Source: Gammaproteobacteria bacterium
GTDB taxonomy: Bacteria > Pseudomonadota > Gammaproteobacteria > JACKNK01
Direction of reading: 5' to 3'
DNA: 64,000 bases
Assembly (NCBI GenBank): GCA_024234895.1
Contig: JACKNJ010000002.1
Coordinates: 315,001 to 379,000 of the forward strand
The position numbers were made by a program, and so were the translations under genes. Shown piece after piece: positions 42,333 to 51,529 of the stretch (positions within the stretch are counted from its first letter, which is position 1; every line of letters begins with the position of its first letter). The notes under the pieces are model-generated. The model worked only from the letters and a program-made list of their open reading frames with translations, made no database searches and was not told where the DNA came from.

Positions 42333-43427
42333 ATGGGATTCAAATGCGGCATCGTCGGCCTGCCCAACGTCGGCAAGTCCACCCTGTTCAACGCGCTCAC
42401 CCGCGCCGGCATCCAGGCCGAGAACTACCCGTTCTGCACCATCGAGCCGAACGTCGGCGTGGTCATGGTGCCGGACCCGCGCCTCGACGCGCTGGCGAAG
42501 ATCGTCAAGCCCGAGCGCATCCTGCCGACCACCATCGAATTCGTGGACATCGCCGGACTGGTCGCCGGCGCCTCCAAGGGTGAGGGGTTGGGCAACCAGT
42601 TCCTCGCCAACATCCGCGAGACCGACGCGATCGCGCATGTGGTGCGCTGTTTCGACAACGACGATGTCATCCATGTGAACGGTCGCGTCGACCCGATCTC
42701 CGACATCGAGACCATCAACACCGAGCTCGCGCTGGCCGACCTCAGCAGCGTCGAGAAGGCCGAGCAGCGTTTCGGCAAGCGCCTCAAGGCCGGCGACAAG
42801 GACGCCAAGATCGCGATGCCGCTGCTGGAGCGCCTGAAGGTCGCGCTCGATCAGGGCAAGCCGGCGCGCAGCGTCGAGGTGGAGAGCGACGACGAGGCGA
42901 AGATCCTGCGTGAACTCCATCTGCTGACCGTGAAGCCGACGCTGTACGTCGCCAACGTCGCCGAGGACGGCTTCGAGAACAATCCGCTGCTCGACCGCGT
43001 TGCCGCGTTCGCCGAGACGGACGGTTCCGAGGTCGTTGCCGTGTGCGCCGGCATCGAAGCGGACATGACCGAGCTCGACGACGCCGAACTGGCCGAGTTC
43101 CTGGAGTCGCTGGGTCTGGAGGAGCCGGGCCTGAACCGCGTGATCCGTCACGGCTACCACCTGCTCGGCCTGGGCACCTATTTCACCGCCGGCGTGAAGG
43201 AAGTCCGCGCCTGGACCGTGCACCACGGCGCCACCGCCCCGGAAGCGGCGGGCGTGATCCACACCGACTTCCAGAAAGGCTTCATCCGCGCCGAGGTCAT
43301 CCACTACGACGACTTTATCGCGCTGGGCGGCGAATCCGGCGCGAAGGAAGCCGGCAAGTGGCATCTCGAAGGCAAGGACTACGTCGTCCAGGAAGGCGAC
43401 GTGATGCACTTCCGCTTCAACGTGTGA
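42333..43427 (+). CDS. ychF: Redox-regulated OBG-type GTPase/ATPase YchF
   Basis: A 364-residue YchF/Ola1 protein. G1 is G-L-P-N-V-G-K-S-T-L-F-N. The guanine-specificity motif is replaced by an N-V-A-E type (Y-V-A-N-V-A-E-D), which in this family favours ATP. A coiled-coil insertion (about 125-200) and a C-terminal TGS domain with L-E-G-K-D-Y-V-V-Q-E-G-D follow. It probably acts at the ribosome in stress response. It is the last gene of the block. Confidence 0.96.
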   Translation: MGFKCGIVGLPNVGKSTLFNALTRAGIQAENYPFCTIEPNVGVVMVPDPRLDALAKIVKPERILPTTIEFVDIAGLVAGASKGEGLGNQFLANIRETDAIAHVVRCFDNDDVIHVNGRVDPISDIETINTELALADLSSVEKAEQRFGKRLKAGDKDAKIAMPLLERLKVALDQGKPARSVEVESDDEAKILRELHLLTVKPTLYVANVAEDGFENNPLLDRVAAFAETDGSEVVAVCAGIEADMTELDDAELAEFLESLGLEEPGLNRVIRHGYHLLGLGTYFTAGVKEVRAWTVHHGATAPEAAGVIHTDFQKGFIRAEVIHYDDFIALGGESGAKEAGKWHLEGKDYVVQEGDVMHFRFNV

Positions 43428-43862
43428 CAAGACGCGTCAAGCGCAAAGACGCCGAGATCGCCAGGAAATGTCCAATGGGTTCGGCAAAGACCGTGTGTTG
43501 CCGAATGCCTGAGCAGACAGAACCCAAGGAAATCTTTGGTTCTTCTCACATTGGCGGGAAAGCACTGGTGTATCGCCACGCGGAGCTTGGGCGGGTGTAG
43601 GAGCGGGCTTGCCCGCGAACGGACGTGGCAGCCACGTTGAACCGGAGCCGCGCGTCCGTTCGCGGGCAAGCCCGCTCCTACATGGGGGCTGCGTTAAATG
43701 GGCGCGAGTTCCGTCCCGCTCTGGTAAAGCTAAAGACCGCCCCAGCTCACTCACGGGCAGATGAAGGAAGACACCCCGGCGTCGGCCGATAAATCTTTGG
43801 ACCCTGGTGTCTTCGCGTGTTTGCGCTCGACTCAGGGCCCGTCGGCGTTTGAATCGCGAGTT
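43428..43862. other. Intergenic stretch between convergent ychF and the deacetylase gene
   Basis: No gene is seen. It contains a fragment of the common CGCAAAGACGC motif (about 43440-43451), a weak hairpin around 43519-43546 (GAACC ... GGTTC), and the long palindrome at 43596-43682. The rest is unremarkable. Confidence 0.5.
43596..43682. repeat. TGTAGGAGCGGGCTTGCCCGCGAACGGAC palindrome
   Basis: Arms of about 29 nt (43596-43624 and 43654-43682) pair almost perfectly around a ~29-nt centre. This is the widespread GTAGGAGCGGGCTTGCCCGCGA REP type, related to those at 8618 and 26918. Confidence 0.87.
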
Positions 43863-44687
43863 TCAGGCCTCGCGGATGCGGGCGCGCAGGGTGCCGCGGA
43901 TCGACGAGCTGTAGGACTTCAGGCGGGAGGCCAACCAGGTTGGCGGCTCGTTTTCGACGTTGAAACGACGGATGCGGGCCGGGTCGTCGCCGCGCAGGTT
44001 GGGGCCGGGTTCTTCGGTGTAGTGGATGCGGAAGCCCGCCTTGCGCGCGGCCTCGCGGTAGTCGGCGTCGGGCGCGCCATCGAAGCCGAAGCCGGTCCAG
44101 CCGAGCTGGCGTTCGACCTCGCCGGTGTGGCGCAGGATCAGGCCGCGCGATTGCGAAAGTTCCCGGGTCAGGTCGGCGAGGCATTGCTCGCGGGTTTCGG
44201 TTTCCGGATTCCAGCGGCGCGGTCGATGGCCGCCGGCATGGATTTCGATGTGGCCGCTCGCCCGCATGCGCTGGATCTCGGACCAGCGCAGCATCACCTC
44301 ATCGGCGCGACCGGCCTCGATCGCGGCCAGACAGCTGAGATGATCGATACGCTCCGGGAGGTTGGCGGGGTCGGCCAGGCGCGGGCTGCCGTCGCCGATC
44401 CAGCCGGTGACGAGGAACAGCGCCGCGGTCAGCCGGTAGCGTTGCAGGATCGGCCACGCGTAGACGTAGTTGTCGAGGAAGCCGCCGTCGAAGCTGATCA
44501 GGCAGGCGCGTTCCGGGATTGCCTTGTCGCCGGCCAGACAGGCCAGCAAGGTGGCGGTATCCAGCGTCTGCCAGCCCTCGTTGGCGAGCAGCGTCATCTG
44601 CTGGTCGAAGTGCGACGGCGACACCGTCAGCGGGCCGCCGTCGGGGCTGACGTGCCGGTAACGCAGGATGGGTATGGAGCGCGCCAC
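43863..44687 (-). CDS. Polysaccharide deacetylase-like protein with altered metal motif
   Basis: A 274-residue NodB-homology protein. The usual first motif T-F-D-D-G is S-F-D-G-G here, so the second, metal-binding Asp is replaced by Gly. The second motif H-x3-H is kept (E-I-H-A-G-G-H). The domain begins with L-R-Y-R-H-V-S-P-D-G-G and T-V-S-P-S-H-F-D-Q-Q-M, typical of PgaB-like deacetylases. There is no signal peptide with the chosen GTG start at 44687, which follows the preceding gene's stop by 15 nt on this strand. It may be inactive or use another ligand. Confidence 0.75.
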   Translation of the reverse strand: MARSIPILRYRHVSPDGGPLTVSPSHFDQQMTLLANEGWQTLDTATLLACLAGDKAIPERACLISFDGGFLDNYVYAWPILQRYRLTAALFLVTGWIGDGSPRLADPANLPERIDHLSCLAAIEAGRADEVMLRWSEIQRMRASGHIEIHAGGHRPRRWNPETETREQCLADLTRELSQSRGLILRHTGEVERQLGWTGFGFDGAPDADYREAARKAGFRIHYTEEPGPNLRGDDPARIRRFNVENEPPTWLASRLKSYSSSIRGTLRARIREA

Positions 44688-44701
44688 GATGGTTCTGCCG
44701 G

Positions 44702-45082
44702 TCAGCCCCAGGCGCTGGTGCCGTCGAGGTGGTTCTGCAACACGTCGATGCCTTCCTCGCCGCGCTTGATCACCAGATCCAGCGGCGCGATGCCGCCGAA
44801 CATGCGGTTGGCCTGCAACATCCAGCCCTGCGCGGCGTCCGGATTGTGCGGAAGCATGGTCTCGATGGTGCGGCCCAGGCGCAGCAGCTTCCGCACGCGG
44901 GTCATGCATTCCGCCGGATACGGCACGGCGGTCATCTCGTGGCGTCGCATCGAGCGCGGCGAGACGTTGTCCAGGCCCAGCAAGCGGATCTGGGTGTCGT
45001 GATCGGCCTGCCAGCGGTCGAACAGCATCATCAGCGCGTGGGTCAGGCGCAGGTGCTCGTCGTGGAGATCGGTATCGGACAT
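44702..45082 (-). CDS. MbcA/ParS/Xre antitoxin-like small protein
   Basis: A 126-residue protein. The C-terminal third (A-N-R-M-F-G-G-I-A-P-L-D-L-V-I-K-R-G-E-E-G) matches the toxin-binding domain of MbcA/ParS-type antitoxins. The N-terminal part is helical and His/Arg-rich, with no clear helix-turn-helix. No RES-domain or other toxin is next to it; the neighbours are a deacetylase and a glycosyltransferase. It may be a solitary regulator rather than an antitoxin. Confidence 0.6.
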   Translation of the reverse strand: MSDTDLHDEHLRLTHALMMLFDRWQADHDTQIRLLGLDNVSPRSMRRHEMTAVPYPAECMTRVRKLLRLGRTIETMLPHNPDAAQGWMLQANRMFGGIAPLDLVIKRGEEGIDVLQNHLDGTSAWG

Positions 45083-45333
45083 GGCGGCAAGTGTTCAGTT
45101 GTCAGTGTGCAGTGTGCAGTGAACGGCACCGGGTAATGTTCCCGAACGGGTTCGCGCGCCGGGCATGTTGCGGCAGCCGGACGTGAAATGCATTGATCGA
45201 TTGCAAGGGCCGGTCGCGACCGGGAAGTCGTGGCGGCGCAAGTTAGTGCCTGGCGGGATTCGAAACAACCGATGGAAATTCGGGATAAGGGTTGGCTTCG
45301 ACTCCGCTCAGCCAACGGGTGTTGTCGCCGGCC

Positions 45334-46281
45334 TTAGCGGCCCACCGCCCGACTCACTCCCCGCCACACCGATACCGCGACATACGCCCAGGCCTTCCAG
45401 TGCGTCGGCTGATGGCCGATCACGCGCAGGAACCAGCGCGCCGCCAGCCACGGATCGCCGTCGCGGCAGTGCAGCCAGGCGAAGTCGAAGGCGACGCGGG
45501 CGAAGCGGTGGCTAACTTCGCGCTTGCTCACCGGGCGCCCGCGTTGCTCGATTCCGGTGCGGGCCAGTGCCCGTTCCAGGATCAGGTAGTTGTAGTTGAT
45601 CGGCCTGGGCCGGAACGTGATGCTGGTCGGGTGGATGCGGTACAGCGAGCGCCGCGTGCGCAGGCAGTGAATCTGCGTCTCCGCCGCGCAACGCAGCCAG
45701 TAGTCGTAGTCCTGGCCCTTGCGCAGTTCCTCGTCGAACAGGCCGACGCGCTCGAACAGCGACTTGCGCATCATCACCGCCGAGGTGTGCACCATCGGTT
45801 TCAGCCACAGCGCGTTGAACAGCCAGCCGGAACGCTCCGGGTCGATCTCGCCGGGGCGTTCGGGCAGCGGCTCCGGCCAATGGTGAAGGCCATCGGTCTC
45901 CGGCTCCCACCACAGGTAGTCGTTGAAGATGAAATCCGTCTCCGCATGCGACTCGAGGTAGCTAACCTGTTCGCTGAGCTTGCCGGGCAGCCACGGGTCG
46001 TCGCAGTCGACGAAGGCGATGTAAGTGCCGCGTGCGGCCAGACAGCCGGCGTTGCGGGCGCGCGCCGAACCGGCATTCTGCTGGCGGATCACGCGGACCT
46101 GGTCGGGATGGTCGCGTTCCAGCCCGGTCAGGATGCCGGGCGTGCGGTCGGTGGAACCGTCGTCGACGATGACGATCTCGAACGGCGCGTAATCCTGCGC
46201 GAACACCGTGCGCAGGGTCTCGGCCAGATGCGTCTCGCAGTTGTAGGCGGGCACGACGACACTGACCAGGGGATTGCTCAT
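45334..46281 (-). CDS. Family 2 glycosyltransferase
   Basis: A 315-residue GT-A enzyme. The start at 46281 gives M-S-N-P-L-V-S-V-V-V-P-A-Y-N-C-E. Sugar-nucleotide motifs are V-D-D-G-S-T-D-R-T and F-V-D-C-D-D-P-W (DxD region), with the acceptor-side Y-D-Y-W-L-R. No strong transmembrane helix is seen, so it is probably cytosolic and adds sugars to a surface glycan. The donor is unknown. About 250 nt with no gene separate it from the ParS-like gene. Confidence 0.88.
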   Translation of the reverse strand: MSNPLVSVVVPAYNCETHLAETLRTVFAQDYAPFEIVIVDDGSTDRTPGILTGLERDHPDQVRVIRQQNAGSARARNAGCLAARGTYIAFVDCDDPWLPGKLSEQVSYLESHAETDFIFNDYLWWEPETDGLHHWPEPLPERPGEIDPERSGWLFNALWLKPMVHTSAVMMRKSLFERVGLFDEELRKGQDYDYWLRCAAETQIHCLRTRRSLYRIHPTSITFRPRPINYNYLILERALARTGIEQRGRPVSKREVSHRFARVAFDFAWLHCRDGDPWLAARWFLRVIGHQPTHWKAWAYVAVSVWRGVSRAVGR

Positions 46282-46376
46282 GCGATCGAGACCTTCACGG
46301 AACATGGGGGCCGGGTGGAACCGACGGCGGGTCGGACAGTTATCATAGCCGCCCCCTCAAGCCCGCAAGCCGATTC

Positions 46377-47162
46377 ATGCGCATCATCTCCGTCAACACC
46401 AACGGCATCCGTTCCGCCGCCCGTAAAGGGTTCTTCGACTGGGTCGCGAAACAGGACGCCGACGTCGTCTGCATCCAGGAAACCAAGGCCCGGATCGACC
46501 AGCTCGAAGACGACCCGCTCTACTTCCCCAAGGGCTACCACTGCTACTACGAGGACGCGACGGCCAAGAAGGGCTACAGCGGCGTGGCACTGTACTGCCG
46601 CCGCGAGCCGGACGAAGTGATTCGCGGTTTCGGCAAAGGCTTCGAGGAATTCGACGCCGAAGGACGCTACATCGAGGCGCGCTTCGGCAAGCTGGCGGTG
46701 GCCTCGGTCTACGTGCCGTCCGGCTCCTCCGGAGAGGAACGCCAGGCCGCCAAGTTCCGCTTCATGGACCTGTACATGCCGCGTCTGATCGAACAAGCCG
46801 ACGACGGTAACGACCGTGTCGTCTGCGGCGACTGGAACATCGCCCACAAGCAGATCGACCTGAAGAACTGGCGCGGCAACCTGAAGAACTCCGGCTTCCT
46901 GCCCGAGGAGCGTGCCTGGATGGACCGGCTCTACGGGCCCGCCGGCTGGGTCGACGCCTTCCGTGTCGTCGAACCCGGCGAGGAACAATACACCTGGTGG
47001 TCGAATCGTGGTCAGGCCTGGGCTAAGAACGTGGGCTGGCGCATCGACTACCACGTCGTCACTGCGGGCCTCGCCGACAAGGTGCGGGGTGTGGCAATTT
47101 ACAAGGACGAACGCTTTTCCGATCATGCGCCCCTGACGATTGATTACGATTACCCCCTGTAA
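46377..47162 (+). CDS. Exonuclease III-family protein, second paralogue (Crc-related branch)
   Basis: A 261-residue protein of the AP-endonuclease fold. Global features (M-R-I-I-S-V-N-T-N-G-I, K-N-W-R-G-N, G-F-L-P-E-E-R-A-W-M-D, Y-T-W-W) place it near the Pseudomonas Crc branch. Unlike Crc it keeps the catalytic set: Q-E-T-K, G-D-W-N-I-A-H, W-R-I-D-Y and F-S-D-H-A-P-L. It is therefore probably an active nuclease for DNA repair. It is divergent from the glycosyltransferase and followed by the FHA gene after 47 nt. Confidence 0.88.
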   Translation: MRIISVNTNGIRSAARKGFFDWVAKQDADVVCIQETKARIDQLEDDPLYFPKGYHCYYEDATAKKGYSGVALYCRREPDEVIRGFGKGFEEFDAEGRYIEARFGKLAVASVYVPSGSSGEERQAAKFRFMDLYMPRLIEQADDGNDRVVCGDWNIAHKQIDLKNWRGNLKNSGFLPEERAWMDRLYGPAGWVDAFRVVEPGEEQYTWWSNRGQAWAKNVGWRIDYHVVTAGLADKVRGVAIYKDERFSDHAPLTIDYDYPL

Positions 47163-47209
47163 CGGCGCCATCGGGTCTCGGTGCCGGGCGCAACCTGCCG
47201 GTGAATCGA

Positions 47210-47743
47210 ATGGATCAAAAGCCTGGAATCAGTTTCGAGAGTGACGCCACCGTGTTCGGCTTCAGCGGTGATGTCTGGTCCCTGCGCGGTGTTTCCGGGG
47301 AGTTGTTCGGCAAGACCTTCCCGATCGACCGCACTTTCACCATCGGTCGCGCCAGCGACTGCGATCTGGTGCTCGCTTCCCAGCAGGTCTCCCGCCAGCA
47401 CGCCAACATCAGCCTGTTGGGCAACGTGCTGGTCATCGACGACCTGCAATCCGCGAACGGCACCTTCGTCAACAACCAGCGGGTCACCGAACAGCGCGAA
47501 CTGCACGACGGCGACCAGATCGCCTTCTCGCGCGGCGAGCGCTTCCTGCTGACCCTCAAGCGGCGCAACGACGAGATCGAGGAAGACGACAATTCCTACG
47601 CGCAGGCGGTCCGGAATGTCGCGCCGCTCCATGAAGAACAGGACGATCGCGGCGACAGCGGCGAGTCCGATCTGCTTACTTGGGTCCTGATCGGCGCGAC
47701 CGTGGTGGTCGCGATCGGTTTCGCGCTCTGGGCCTTCCTGTAA
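47210..47743 (+). CDS. FHA-domain protein with C-terminal membrane anchor
   Basis: A ~177-residue protein. The forkhead-associated domain (about 35-115) has all phosphothreonine-binding signatures: T-I-G-R-A-S-D-C-D, V-S-R-Q-H-A-N and S-A-N-G-T-F-V-N. An acidic linker and one C-terminal transmembrane helix (about 155-174) follow, so the FHA domain faces the cytosol. GGTGA lies 5 nt before the ATG at 47210; a GTG at 47201 is an alternative start. No Ser/Thr kinase gene is nearby. Confidence 0.85.
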   Translation: MDQKPGISFESDATVFGFSGDVWSLRGVSGELFGKTFPIDRTFTIGRASDCDLVLASQQVSRQHANISLLGNVLVIDDLQSANGTFVNNQRVTEQRELHDGDQIAFSRGERFLLTLKRRNDEIEEDDNSYAQAVRNVAPLHEEQDDRGDSGESDLLTWVLIGATVVVAIGFALWAFL

Positions 47744-47762
47744 GCCCCGCTCTGTTCATTGA

Positions 47763-48104
47763 TCAACCCGGCGGCCAGCCGAGGTCGCGGCCGCCGAGGA
47801 TGTGCAGGTGCAGGTGGAACACCTCCTGGCCGGCGCCCGCGCCGCTGTTGATGACCACGCGGAAGGCGTCACCACAACCCTGCTGGCGCGCGATCTCGCC
47901 CGCCTTGACCAGCAGATGGCCGAGCATCGCCTGATCGCCCGCGCTAGCGTCGCCGAGTTTCGCCAGCGGCTGCCTGGGGATCAGCAGCACATGCACCGGC
48001 GCCTTCGGCGCGATGTCGCGGAACGCCAGGCAGACCTCGTCCTCGAAGACGATGTCGGCGGGAATCTCGCGGGCGATGATCTTGCTGAAAATGGTCGCGG
48101 ACAT
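47763..48104 (-). CDS. HIT-family hydrolase (HinT-like)
   Basis: A 113-residue histidine-triad protein that hydrolyses purine phosphoramidates. The triad is V-F-H-L-H-L-H-I-L-G-G. The N terminus A-T-I-F-S-K-I-I-A-R-E-I-P-A matches HinT. The ATG at 48104 is chosen over upstream open codons because family members start here. It is convergent with the FHA gene. Confidence 0.94.
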   Translation of the reverse strand: MSATIFSKIIAREIPADIVFEDEVCLAFRDIAPKAPVHVLLIPRQPLAKLGDASAGDQAMLGHLLVKAGEIARQQGCGDAFRVVINSGAGAGQEVFHLHLHILGGRDLGWPPG

Positions 48105-48272
48105 GACGGCTTTCTCCCGGTCGGATGGCTGGTCTGCGGAGTCTCGCACAGCAGGCCGCACGATCGTGGCTGCGGGCCAGGCCAGGCCCGGCGCATAAGT
48201 CACTACGAATATTCAGCCGCAGGCACTACCATTGCGGACCTTCTCCGACGCGCACAGTAGCGGGAGCAACCG

Positions 48273-51041
48273 TTGCAGGACATCACCCTCGGCCAACGCT
48301 GGATCAGCGAAGCGGAACCGGATCTCGGTCTCGGCCTCGTGGTCGCCGTCGACCTCCGCACCCTGACCCTGGTGTTTCCCGCCGCCGATGAAACGCGCAC
48401 CTATTCGCGGCGCGAGCCGCCGGTGTCGCGCGTGCGCTTCGATATCGGCGAGCGCATCCGCTCGACCGAAGAGGTCAGCATGGTCATCGCCGCCGTTGAC
48501 GCGGTCGACGGCATCCTGATCTACACCGGGCACACCGATGCCGGTGACGAGGCGATGATCCCGGAGACCCGCCTCGATCACCGCATGCGCCTGACCCGCG
48601 CCCTCGACCGCCTGCTCGCCGGGCTGATCGATCCCGCCCGCCAGTTCGCGTTGCGGCATCTCGCGCACAAGTGGCAGGCCAGGTTGGCGACCTCGCCGGC
48701 GCGCGGCCTGCTCGGCGCGCGCGTCGACCTGATCTCGCACCAGCTCTATCTCGCCCACGAGGTCGGCGCCCGGCTCGCGCCGCGCGTGCTGCTCGCCGAC
48801 GAGGTCGGCCTCGGCAAGACCATCGAGGCCGGTCTGATCCTGCACAGTCAGGCCGTGCGCGGTCGCGCCGGGCGCATCCTGATCGTGGTGCCGGAGGCGC
48901 TGATCCATCAGTGGTTCGTCGAGATGTGGCGGCGCTTCCAGTTGCGCTTCTCGATCTACGACGCGGAACGCTGCGCCGCCGCCGACGGCGACAACCCGTT
49001 CCTGGCCGAGCAACGCATCCTGCTCAGTCTCGATTTCCTGACCAGCAACCCGGATCGCCTGGACGAGGCGCTGGCCGCCGGCTGGGACATGCTCGTCGTC
49101 GACGAGGCCCATCACCTGCACTGGACCCCGGACGAGGTCAGCCCGGAATACGCCGCGATCGAGAGTCTGGCGGCGCAGTCGCGCGGCGTGCTGCTGCTGA
49201 CCGCGACCCCGGAACAGCTCGGCCGCGCCGGCCACTTCGCGCGTCTGCGTCTGCTCGACCCGCACCGCTTCCATGACCTCGACGCCTTCATCGCCGAGGA
49301 GGAGGCCTACCAGCCGGTCGCCGAGGCCGCCAACGCGCTGATCGCGAATCAGGAGCTCAGCGAGGAGCAAGGTGCGCTGCTGGCCGATCTCGCCGAGGAC
49401 ATCACCGACGAGGAAGGCGGCATCGATCCGGATGAACTGATGGCGCGTCTGATCGATCGCCACGGCACCGGTCGCGTGCTGTTCCGCAACACGCGCGCGG
49501 CGATGAAGGGCTTCCCGAAGCGCGAGTTGGTGCCGCACGAACTGAGTCCCGCCGAGGACGATTCGCTGACTCCGGAGCAGGGCAACCCGGACTGGATCGA
49601 CGCCGATCCGCGCGTCGACTGGCTGGCCGGGCTGCTGACGGAGGTGTTTCCGCGCAAGGTGCTGGTCATCTGCGCCCACGCCGATACCGCCCAGCAGCTC
49701 TCCGACGCGCTCAAGGTCAGGCACGGCCACCTCACCGGCGTGTTCCATGAGGACATGGACCTGGTCGCCCGCGACCGCACCGCCGCCTGGTTCGCCGACA
49801 CCCAGGACGGCGCGCGCGCGCTGATCTGTTCCGAGATCGGCAGCGAGGGCCGCAACTTCCAGTTCGTGCATCACCTCGTGCTGTTCGATCTGCCGCTCAA
49901 CCCGGACCTGCTGGAACAGCGCATCGGGCGTCTCGACCGCATCGGCCAGAAACACGACATCCGCATTCACGTCCCCTACCGCCCGGGCAGTGCCGGCGCC
50001 CGTCTGCTCGCCTGGTATCTCGACGGCCTGGATGCGTTCCGCGCGCCGTGCCCGGATGCGATCACCGTGTTCGAGCAACTCGGCGACCGTCTGCGCGCCC
50101 TGCTCGCCAGGGACGACGAGGCGGCGTTCGACACGCTGCTCGCGGACACCCGCAAGCTGCATGCGGAACTGACCGAGAAGGTGCGTTCGGGGCGCGATCG
50201 TCTGCTGGAGCTGAACTCGCACAAGCCGGAAACGGGCGAGGAACTGATCGGCGCGATCGAGACCATCGACCGCGACCCGGGCCTCGAAAATCTGATGCAC
50301 GGTCTGTTCGACGCGTTCGGCGTCGACACCGAGGAACTGGGTCCCTACCGCTGGCTGGCCAACCCCTCCGAACGCATGCTGGGTGACGGTTTCCCCGGCC
50401 TGCCCGAGGATGGCATCGCCTACTGCGTGCGCCGCTCCGCCGCCCTCGCCCGCGAGGATGAGGTGTTCCTGAGCTGGGAACACCCGATGGTCACCGACGC
50501 GCTCGATCTGCTCCAGCAGACCGGCATCGGCAACAGCGCCGTCACCGTCATCCGCGACGCCAAGCTGCCGGCGGGCACCATGCTGCTGGAAGCGCTGTTC
50601 CGGGTCGAATGCACCGCGCCGGCAGCGCTCGATCTGGCCCGTTACATCGGCGACGCGCATGTCCGCGTGATGGTCGACAAAGGCGGCCGCGATCTCGCGC
50701 CGCGCGTCCCGCACGAACGCCTGCGCGGTCAGTGTCTGTCACGTGACCGGGCTGTTGCCGGCAACCTGCTGCGCTCGCAGCAGGCCGCGATCCGCACGCT
50801 GTACGAACACGCCGAGGCACGGGCCGGCGAGGTCATGACCAGTCGTCTGGCCGATGCCCGCAAGGCCGCCGAGCACCTGCTCGGCGAGGAGGTCGCGCGG
50901 CTCGAATCGCTGCGGGCGGTGAATCCGTCCGTTCGCGAGGAGGAGATCGCGATGCTGGGCGAGCATCTCATGGCGGTCCGGGCGGCGCTCGCCGAGGGCG
51001 AGTTGCAGCTCGATGCGCTGCATCTGATCGTCGCGACCTGA
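48273..51041 (+). CDS. rapA: RNA polymerase-associated ATPase RapA
   Basis: A 922-residue Swi2/Snf2-type ATPase that recycles RNA polymerase. The N-terminal Tudor-like region begins Q-R-W-I-S-E-A-E-P-D-L-G-L-G. The motor has Walker A D-E-V-G-L-G-K-T-I-E-A-G (about 175-187), motif II D-E-A-H-H (about 277) and motif VI R-I-G-R-L-D-R-I-G-Q. The C-terminal RapA domain follows. The start is TTG at 48273 with GGGAG upstream. It is slightly shorter than E. coli RapA (968). Confidence 0.95.
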   Translation: MQDITLGQRWISEAEPDLGLGLVVAVDLRTLTLVFPAADETRTYSRREPPVSRVRFDIGERIRSTEEVSMVIAAVDAVDGILIYTGHTDAGDEAMIPETRLDHRMRLTRALDRLLAGLIDPARQFALRHLAHKWQARLATSPARGLLGARVDLISHQLYLAHEVGARLAPRVLLADEVGLGKTIEAGLILHSQAVRGRAGRILIVVPEALIHQWFVEMWRRFQLRFSIYDAERCAAADGDNPFLAEQRILLSLDFLTSNPDRLDEALAAGWDMLVVDEAHHLHWTPDEVSPEYAAIESLAAQSRGVLLLTATPEQLGRAGHFARLRLLDPHRFHDLDAFIAEEEAYQPVAEAANALIANQELSEEQGALLADLAEDITDEEGGIDPDELMARLIDRHGTGRVLFRNTRAAMKGFPKRELVPHELSPAEDDSLTPEQGNPDWIDADPRVDWLAGLLTEVFPRKVLVICAHADTAQQLSDALKVRHGHLTGVFHEDMDLVARDRTAAWFADTQDGARALICSEIGSEGRNFQFVHHLVLFDLPLNPDLLEQRIGRLDRIGQKHDIRIHVPYRPGSAGARLLAWYLDGLDAFRAPCPDAITVFEQLGDRLRALLARDDEAAFDTLLADTRKLHAELTEKVRSGRDRLLELNSHKPETGEELIGAIETIDRDPGLENLMHGLFDAFGVDTEELGPYRWLANPSERMLGDGFPGLPEDGIAYCVRRSAALAREDEVFLSWEHPMVTDALDLLQQTGIGNSAVTVIRDAKLPAGTMLLEALFRVECTAPAALDLARYIGDAHVRVMVDKGGRDLAPRVPHERLRGQCLSRDRAVAGNLLRSQQAAIRTLYEHAEARAGEVMTSRLADARKAAEHLLGEEVARLESLRAVNPSVREEEIAMLGEHLMAVRAALAEGELQLDALHLIVAT

Positions 51042-51111
51042 TTGTTGGGTGGCGCGCCGTGCGCGGTTGGGGTGTAGATGATGTTGTGGACATCATCTGG
51101 GGCGGTGGTTC

Positions 51112-51311
51112 GGCTTCGGGAGGTGGGGATGCCCTTCCGGGACACGCCGTGAATCCTTTTCCGCTGCGCTTCCTGCTACGCGGAAAAGTCCAGGGCAGGC
51201 TTCCTGCCTGCCCGTTCGCCGCTGCACGCTTTCGCGGCTCACCCCTGTAGGCTCGAAGGCCGCATCCATGCGGCCAACGGTCCCTGAACGGCATCCCCAC
51301 CTCCCGAAGCC
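51112..51311. repeat. Palindromic element 1 (GGCTTCGGGAGGTG ends)
   Basis: Ends GGCTTCGGGAGGTGGGGATG and its inverse pair perfectly over 22 nt. The centre holds CCGCATCCATGCGG and a CAGGCAGG...CCTGCCTG-type hairpin. It is a MITE-sized palindrome with a divergent inverted partner at 51530. Confidence 0.8.
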
Positions 51312-51332
51312 TGGAGAGGTTTGTGGAATTGA

Positions 51333-51370
51333 AGCGCCGCGCCCGGCATTGAGCCGGACGCGGCGCTTTT
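51333..51370 (+). terminator. Intrinsic terminator-like hairpin
   Basis: AGCGCCGCG and CGCGGCGCT form the stem, with an inner CCGGC/GCCGG pair, followed by TTTT. It could end rapA transcription, about 290 nt past its stop. Confidence 0.7.
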
Positions 51371-51386
51371 CGGTGGTTCTCGGACA

Positions 51387-51461
51387 GTAGGGCGGATACC
51401 CGAAGGGGTTCCGCCGTGCCCAGCGCCGATTCGGCGGAAGCCCTTCGGGTATCCGCCCTAC
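51387..51461. repeat. GTAGGGCGGATACCCGAAGGG palindrome
   Basis: Arms 51387-51407 and 51441-51461 are exact inverted copies. It is the same GTAGGGCGGA family as at 19586 and 60979. Confidence 0.85.
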
Positions 51462-51469
51462 GCCGGGGC

Positions 51470-51516
51470 AAAACAAGACGGGCCGCCGGCTCAATGCCGG
51501 CGGCCCGTCTTTATTT
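51470..51516. terminator. Bidirectional intrinsic terminator
   Basis: A perfect 16-bp stem (51475-51490 with 51496-51511, loop TCAAT) is followed by TTATTT on the plus strand and preceded by CAAAACAA, which reads TTGTTTTG on the minus strand. Confidence 0.8.
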
Positions 51517-51529
51517 CCACACCCCTCCA

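Noticed and set aside
41304..43430. Long minus-strand frame opposite rplY-pth-ychF
   Set aside because: Three conserved genes occupy the plus strand.
48213..50714. Open frame of over 800 codons antisense to rapA
   Set aside because: rapA has all helicase motifs; the antisense frame has none and no ribosome-binding site.
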